From an uncultured Lachnospiraceae bacterium (GTDB lineage: Bacteria; Bacillota; Clostridia; Lachnospirales; Lachnospiraceae): 9,949 nucleotides of DNA. Below the pieces are notes generated by a model. It worked only from the letters and a program-made list of their open reading frames with translations, had not been told where the DNA came from and did not search any database. Shown in pieces: positions 6,305 to 9,949 of the stretch (positions within the stretch are counted from its first letter, which is position 1; each line of letters begins with the position of its first letter). Location of the stretch: NCBI GenBank assembly GCA_946537585.1, contig CAMNFX010000034.1, forward strand, positions 1 to 9,949, written 5' to 3'. A program made the position numbers and the translations under genes.

Positions 6305-6876
6305 CGAGAGATCTGAGACAGACAAGGTCTGTACCGACCGAATTTATCACGAGGGATGACAGCGGTGCTCTTTCGATCGAGGGGTATTTCGCTGTTTTTG
6401 ATAGCAACTATGAGATCGGCCTGGGCATGAGTGAATCCGTTGCCCAGGGCGCTTTCTCGAGGACGATCTCCGGAGACATCCGGGCCCTGATCAACCATGA
6501 CACCACACTGGTGCTCGGAAGGACAAAGGCCAACACTTTACAGCTGCGTGAAGATGCACACGGCTTATGGGGACATATCGACATCAATCCGAACGATGTT
6601 GACGCGATGAACCTGTATGAGCGTGTGAAGCGCGGTGATGTTGACCAGTGTTCTTTCGGCTTTGACATCCGTTCCGAGGATACCGACATCCGTGAGGACG
6701 GAAGCATTCACTGGACGATCAAGGACGTGGATCTCTATGAGGTCTCCTGCTGCACATTCCCCGCATACGAACAGACGAACATCTCGGCAAGAGAGCGGAC
6801 CCGTGACGAAATCCGCCAGCGTGAGCTGTCCGCCTGGAGAGAAAAGGCGAAAGAGAGGTTACATAATGGCACTTAA
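6301..6876 (+). CDS. HK97-family prohead protease
   Basis: This is a 191-residue serine protease of the herpesvirus-like HK97 assembly peptidase group, of normal length. Landmarks in order are IEGYFAVFD (26-34), NHD with catalytic H66, VLGRTKANTLQL (71-82), the serine motif QCSFGF with S118, and DLYEVSCCTFPAY (144-156), where the family usually has EVS.V..PAY. It should cleave the N-terminal delta domain of the capsid protein and then itself during prohead maturation. Translation starts at ATGA overlapping the Cys-rich gene stop. The C-terminal 30 residues are charged and helical, and the gene ends 11 bases inside the capsid gene. The tandem Cys150/Cys151 after EVS is slightly unusual. Confidence 0.95.
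   Translation: MTRDLRQTRSVPTEFITRDDSGALSIEGYFAVFDSNYEIGLGMSESVAQGAFSRTISGDIRALINHDTTLVLGRTKANTLQLREDAHGLWGHIDINPNDVDAMNLYERVKRGDVDQCSFGFDIRSEDTDIREDGSIHWTIKDVDLYEVSCCTFPAYEQTNISARERTRDEIRQRELSAWREKAKERLHNGT
6852..6858 (+). promoter_or_regulatory. ribosome binding site deciding the capsid gene start
   Basis: AGAGAGG ends 7 bases before the ATG at 6866. The capsid frame is open upstream to 6635, but that stretch lies in another frame over the protease gene and reads as Arg/Ser/Thr-rich nonsense, so 6866 is the real start. Confidence 0.75.
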
Positions 6877-8263
6877 GGTACTTATGCTCCGGAAAAGGCT
6901 TAACGATGCCCAGAAGGCACTCGAAGCACTGAGAGTGAAGGACGCAGAATTTGAGACCCGTGAGAAGGACCTCGAGGCATCCATCGAGGAGGCGGGCACT
7001 GATGAAGAGCGCTCTGCTGTAGATGAGGCGATCGCCTCTTATGAGACTGAAAAAGCAGAGCACGAGACCCAGAAGGGCGAGCTGGAGAGACAGATCTCCG
7101 AGCTTGAGAACAGCATCGCAGCTGAAGAGGCTGCACAGGCAACCGATCCGGCACCGGCAGCACCGGCTCCGGAAGAAAGAAAGGAAATCAAAGATATGAA
7201 CACCAGAGACAAGATCTTCGGCAAGATGAGCATCCAGGAGCGTACTGCTCTGTTTGAGCGTGAGGAGGTTAAGGCATACCTCGCAGAGATTAGATCCTGC
7301 ATTTCCGAGAAAAGAGCGCTGACCAATGTCGGCCTTACTATCCCGGAAGTTTTCCTGGGACTGCTCCGTGAGAACGTAACCGTATACAGCAAGCTGTACA
7401 GACACGTAACCGTCAGACCGATCGGCGGCACCGGCAGAGAGGTCATCATGGGCTCCGTCCCGGAGGCTATCTGGACTGACTGCTGCGCTGTGCTGAACGA
7501 GCTCAGCCTCGGCTTCAATGATGTCGAGGTTGACTGCTTCAAGGTTGGCGGCTACTTCAAGGTCTGCAACGCGGTCCTTGAGGACAGCGACATCGATCTT
7601 GCAGCTACTCTGCTCGATGCACTTGGCCAGGCGATCGGTTTTGCACTTGACAAGGCTATCCTGTACGGCCGTAACGCTTCCACCGCTATGAAGATGCCGC
7701 AGGGTGTTGTTTCCCGTCTTGTACAGACCGAGGCTCCGTCCGGGTATCCGGCAACGGCAAGACCCTGGGCTGATCTGCACACCAGCAACGTCGTGACCAT
7801 CACCGCAGCGAACTCCACCGGCATCAAGCTCTTCCAGAGCATCCTGACCGCAGCTGCTGCTATCAAAGGCAAGTATGCACGCGGCGCTAAGACCTGGGTC
7901 ATGAACGAGACCACCTACACCAAGCTGCAGGTCGAAGCTATGAGCATTAACGCTGCAGGCGCGATCGTTTCCGGTATCGGCGGTACTATGCCGGTCGTAG
8001 GCGGCGATCTTGAGGTCCTCGATTTTATCCCGGATAACGTGATCATCGCTGGTTACTTCGAGCTTTATCTCCTCGCTGAGAGGGCAGGCTCCAAGTTCGC
8101 AAGCTCTGAGCACGCTTTCTTCATCCAGGATCAGACCGTATTCAAGGGTACCGCTCGCTACGACGGCGTTCCGGTGATCGCTGAGGCTTTCGCAGCCATC
8201 GGCATCGCAGGTACTGCTCCGACTGCAGCTATGACCTTCGCAGCTGACGCAGCTAACGCCTGA
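6866..8263 (+). CDS. major capsid protein, HK97 fold, with N-terminal delta (scaffold) domain
   Basis: This is a 465-residue precursor of the shell protein. Residues about 5-95 are a charged coiled coil rich in Glu, Lys, Ala and Leu, acting as the built-in scaffold. An Ala/Pro linker (DPAPAAPAPEE, 94-104) and a second charged segment to about residue 150 follow. The HK97-fold part begins at ALTNVGLTIPEVFLGLLREN (151-170) and includes LDKAILYG, the major capsid hallmark of a helix followed by a glycine. The protease upstream probably cuts near R150/A151, leaving about 315 residues; the site is inferred by analogy to HK97. Arg codons are mostly AGA and CGT (I count 16 of 22, one CGG), unlike the CGG/CGC-rich large terminase, as expected for a very abundant protein. 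The C-terminus is Ala-rich. Confidence 0.95.
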   Translation: MALKVLMLRKRLNDAQKALEALRVKDAEFETREKDLEASIEEAGTDEERSAVDEAIASYETEKAEHETQKGELERQISELENSIAAEEAAQATDPAPAAPAPEERKEIKDMNTRDKIFGKMSIQERTALFEREEVKAYLAEIRSCISEKRALTNVGLTIPEVFLGLLRENVTVYSKLYRHVTVRPIGGTGREVIMGSVPEAIWTDCCAVLNELSLGFNDVEVDCFKVGGYFKVCNAVLEDSDIDLAATLLDALGQAIGFALDKAILYGRNASTAMKMPQGVVSRLVQTEAPSGYPATARPWADLHTSNVVTITAANSTGIKLFQSILTAAAAIKGKYARGAKTWVMNETTYTKLQVEAMSINAAGAIVSGIGGTMPVVGGDLEVLDFIPDNVIIAGYFELYLLAERAGSKFASSEHAFFIQDQTVFKGTARYDGVPVIAEAFAAIGIAGTAPTAAMTFAADAANA

Positions 8264-8264
8264 T

Positions 8265-8270
8265 GAGGTG
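8265..8270 (+). promoter_or_regulatory. ribosome binding site supporting a GTG start
   Basis: GAGGTG lies 5 bases before GTG 8276. The next in-frame ATG at 8285 is 14 bases away, too far for good initiation, so the connector gene most likely begins with GTG. Confidence 0.6.
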
Positions 8271-8275
8271 ACGCC

Positions 8276-8545
8276 GTGCTGGAGATGCTGAAGTATGACC
8301 TCGGGATAACGACCACGGCGTACGATTACAGACTGACACAGTATCTTGAGAATGCCCAGACGGAGATCACCCGCGAGGGCATTTCTCTTGATACTACGGC
8401 GATCGGCGACATGTCGCTGGTTGTTATGTATGCAGCCTGGCTGTGGCGTAAACGCGCAGACGGTCCGGGGATGCCCCGGATGCTGCGTTATGCACTTAAT
8501 AATCGGCTGTTTGCCGAGAAGATGAAGGGCACAACGAATGGATGA
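8276..8545 (+). CDS. head-tail connector protein, gp6-like
   Basis: This is an 89-residue, mostly helical protein following the capsid gene, the position and size of the HK97 gp6/adaptor family that forms a ring below the portal. The typical pattern is seen: an N-terminal helix (MLEMLKYDLG), a second helix with the LTQYLENAQTEI stretch (20-31), and an Ala/Trp/Arg-rich helix around VVMYAAWLWRKRA. It begins with GTG, supported by GAGGTG five bases upstream. It is separated by only 12 bases from the capsid stop, the largest gap inside the head operon. It overlaps the next gene by 8 bases. The family call rests on context and general pattern more than on a strict motif. Confidence 0.75.
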   Translation: MLEMLKYDLGITTTAYDYRLTQYLENAQTEITREGISLDTTAIGDMSLVVMYAAWLWRKRADGPGMPRMLRYALNNRLFAEKMKGTTNG

Positions 8546-8849
8546 TATCCTCTACCTGCTGGCTTCCGAGCCGGCCCGAAATGAATATGGAGTGATCACT
8601 GAGACACTCACAAAGCGCCGTGTTTTTTGCCGTGTGCTTTCCGTATCCAGGGCTGAGTTTTACGAAGCTGGCAGGAACGGATTAAATCCGGCGTACGAGT
8701 TCATCGTTTTCGCGGCTGACTACTGCGGCGAGACAGTCTGCGAGTTTGATGGTCAGACCTATAGCATCTATCGGACCTATCACGTACCGGGTACAGATGA
8801 GGTGGAGCTTTACTGTGAGCGGAAAGGCGGCACCAATGGCAAGTCGTAA
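8538..8849 (+). CDS. head closure / head-tail joining protein
   Basis: This is a 103-residue, beta-rich protein in the slot and of the size of the phage head-tail joining (SPP1 gp16-like, lambda FII-like) family. Features typical of that family are the N-terminal NEYGVITET segment, then RVFCRVLSVSRAEFYEAG (28-45), and the PAYEFIVFAADYCGE strand pair (51-65). The final part is FDGQTYSIYRTYHVPGTDEVELYCE, where these proteins end with a modelled Tyr-Arg-Thr-Tyr strand and a Glu-Leu strand. It probably closes the head after packaging and docks the tail. Overlap with both neighbours (8 and 14 bases) suggests coupled expression. Confidence 0.82.
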   Translation: MDDILYLLASEPARNEYGVITETLTKRRVFCRVLSVSRAEFYEAGRNGLNPAYEFIVFAADYCGETVCEFDGQTYSIYRTYHVPGTDEVELYCERKGGTNGKS

Positions 8850-9246
8850 GAAAATCAAGCCTATCGACCTCAGTAACGCGATTCAGGAAATTCTGGGCAA
8901 GTATGGCGACGATGTTTATGACGTGTTGGAAAAGGCCGTTGAAGATGTATCCGATGAAGCCGCACAAAAGCTGAGAGCTTCGGGCGGCATTGGAGGCACC
9001 GGTGCTTATATTCGCGACTGGATAGCTGATGATGTACCAAAAGGCCGATTCATGAAAAGCCGGGTGGTCCATAATCAGGAACACTACCGGCTCGCCCATC
9101 TTCTGGAAAAGGGACACGTAAGCCGGAACGGTACCAGGCGTACCTTCGGAAATGTCAGAGCTATACCGCATATCAAGCCCGTTGAGGAATGGGCACAGTC
9201 CGAGCTGCCGCGCAAGGTCGAGGAGGCGATTACGCACATACAATGA
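8836..9246 (+). CDS. HK97 gp10-like head-tail / tail completion protein
   Basis: This is a 136-residue protein starting at ATG 8836 (MASRKKIKP), with an AAAGG purine run about 8 bases upstream. The frame is open to 8746, but that extension lies over the previous gene with no ribosome binding site. The N-terminal half is helical (LSNAIQEILGKYGDDVYDVLEKAVEDV). The diagnostic HK97 gp10 segment is at 79-94, where HNQEHYRLAHLLEKGH is followed by a loop, and PHIKPVEEWA at 111-120 begins the final helix. Members sit between the head closure and tail terminator genes and take part in head-tail joining or tail completion. The stop overlaps the next start in ATGA. Confidence 0.87.
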   Translation: MASRKKIKPIDLSNAIQEILGKYGDDVYDVLEKAVEDVSDEAAQKLRASGGIGGTGAYIRDWIADDVPKGRFMKSRVVHNQEHYRLAHLLEKGHVSRNGTRRTFGNVRAIPHIKPVEEWAQSELPRKVEEAITHIQ

Positions 9247-9590
9247 CATACAAAGAGATCAAGACGATGATCGAGTCGTTCGGTCTGCCTTATGCGTATT
9301 ATCAGTTCCCTGACAACACGCCGCAGGCCCCACCGTTCGTCGTCTTTTATTATGAGGACTCTGATGATCTGTACGCTGATGACACCAATTATCAGCGGAT
9401 CACAGAGCTGACAATTGAGTTTTATTCCTATAGCAAGGACTTCTTTTATGAGGACCTGATTGAGGATGCACTTGCAGCTGCCCAGCTTACTTACCGTAAG
9501 TCTGAGCAGTTTATTGATTCCGAACGTATGCACGAGACTGTATACGAGATGGAAGTGTTGATAACACAGGAGGACACAAATGGCCAATAA
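9243..9590 (+). CDS. tail completion / tail terminator candidate
   Basis: This is a 115-residue protein from ATG 9243, overlapping the gp10-like stop by four bases (ATGA). The frame is open from 9189, but the extension lies over the gp10-like gene, and the AGGAGG at 9221-9226 is 16 bases before ATG 9243, too far to serve it well. Translation probably depends on coupling. The sequence is acidic and aromatic: PPFVVFYYEDSDDLYADD (residues 31-48), then ITELTIEFYSYSKD, a helix, and VYEMEVLI near the end. That alternation of strands and a helix fits the small tail terminator/completion proteins that occupy this slot directly before the tail tube gene. The role is inferred mainly from position. Confidence 0.7.
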   Translation: MTYKEIKTMIESFGLPYAYYQFPDNTPQAPPFVVFYYEDSDDLYADDTNYQRITELTIEFYSYSKDFFYEDLIEDALAAAQLTYRKSEQFIDSERMHETVYEMEVLITQEDTNGQ

Positions 9591-9949
9591 GGTTAAGTTT
9601 GGATTAAAATCCGCAGCGTATGCAGTCGCAACCTTTGCAGCTGACGGCACTGTTACATATGGAACTCCGGTCATGCTTCCGGGTTCTGTTTCTCTTTCCC
9701 TTGATCCGCAGGGCGACTCCGAGGTTTTCCGTGCAGATAATATGGATTACTACACCAGCCAGTCCAATAACGGATACCAGGGCGATTATGAGTGCGCAAT
9801 GCTCCCGGATTCGTTCCGGGCTGACATCCTGAAAGAGATCACTGATCAGAATGGTCTGAAGGTCGAGACAGTCGATCCGGATACTGTTCATTTCGCATTC
9901 ATGTTCCAGGTAGAAGGCGATCAGAACGCGGTCAGACATGTTCTGTACA
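9580..9949 (+). CDS. major tail (tube) protein, phi13 family, cut by window end
   Basis: The first 123 residues of the tail tube protein are visible; the gene runs off the window. AGGAGG at 9568-9573 lies 6 bases before ATG 9580, the strongest ribosome binding site in this part and fitting for an abundant product. The N-terminus MANKVKFGLKSAAYAVAT is characteristic of the phi13-type major tail proteins. It is followed by the strand VSLSLDPQGD (36-45), a SNNGYQGDYE turn and strand (60-69), LPDSFRADIL, and FAFMFQVEGD. These proteins form hexameric rings stacked into the non-contractile tail. Start and previous stop overlap by 11 bases. The presence of this gene argues for a siphovirus-like tail rather than a short tail. 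Confidence 0.93.
   Translation, partial: MANKVKFGLKSAAYAVATFAADGTVTYGTPVMLPGSVSLSLDPQGDSEVFRADNMDYYTSQSNNGYQGDYECAMLPDSFRADILKEITDQNGLKVETVDPDTVHFAFMFQVEGDQNAVRHVLY

Noticed and set aside
6635..6865. 77-codon upstream extension of the capsid frame
   Set aside because: It overlaps the protease in another frame, reads as Arg/Ser/Thr-rich sequence, and a good ribosome binding site supports the start at 6866.
6719..8113. 464-codon open frame on the minus strand opposite the capsid gene
   Set aside because: It mirrors the codon bias of the capsid gene, has no recognisable domain, and every supported gene is on the plus strand.
1..9949. CRISPR arrays, tRNA genes, insertion sequences, att core duplications
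   Set aside because: I saw no regularly spaced repeats, tRNA-like cloverleaf, transposase or duplicated att core; with only one side of the element visible, att sites cannot be tested.

Overview
This window is a stretch of a temperate-type, tailed (siphovirus-like) bacteriophage or prophage genome. Every gene reads on the plus strand. The head genes are of HK97 type, and the host is probably a Gram-positive anaerobe of the Clostridia (Lachnospiraceae- or Oscillospiraceae-like). The host call is inference: it rests on strong AGGAGG-type ribosome binding sites, the sigma-like late regulator, the phi13-type tail tube protein and moderate G+C. No bacterial flanking gene is present, so free phage and prophage cannot be told apart.

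Region 1 (1-1953) is the end of the early/accessory part. It holds the tail of a small zinc-ribbon protein, a second small Cys-rich protein, a complete tyrosine recombinase with all six catalytic positions, a third small zinc-ribbon protein and a 56-residue unknown protein. The small proteins have no known function but look alike in layout: a short helical N-terminus followed by CxxC pairs.

Region 2 (1925-2808) is the early-to-late switch and packaging start. It holds an ArpU/DUF1492-like protein with a sigma-70 region 4-like helix-turn-helix, then an intergenic stretch with three GTAC cores, a possible -10 box and a hairpin. An HNH endonuclease follows, then a short intergenic stretch with C-rich and G-rich blocks that is the best candidate for a cos site. 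HNH next to the P27-type small terminase and HK97-type large terminase is the known arrangement of cos-packaging phages.

Region 3 (2809-9949) is a tightly packed packaging, head and head-tail operon. In order it encodes small terminase, large terminase, portal, a small Cys-rich protein, prohead protease, major capsid protein with an N-terminal coiled-coil delta domain, head-tail connector, head closure protein, HK97 gp10-like protein, a tail completion/terminator candidate, and the first 123 residues of a phi13-family major tail protein that runs off the window. Genes overlap by 4 to 14 bases or are separated by no more than 12 bases, so translational coupling is likely.

Most of the window is a classical structural module. 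The points worth a second look are the position of the recombinase, the leader region in front of the HNH gene, the candidate cos site, a plausible internal start in the capsid gene that would bypass the delta domain, and the Cys-rich protein between portal and protease. I did not find a convincing new defence or other unknown system here.
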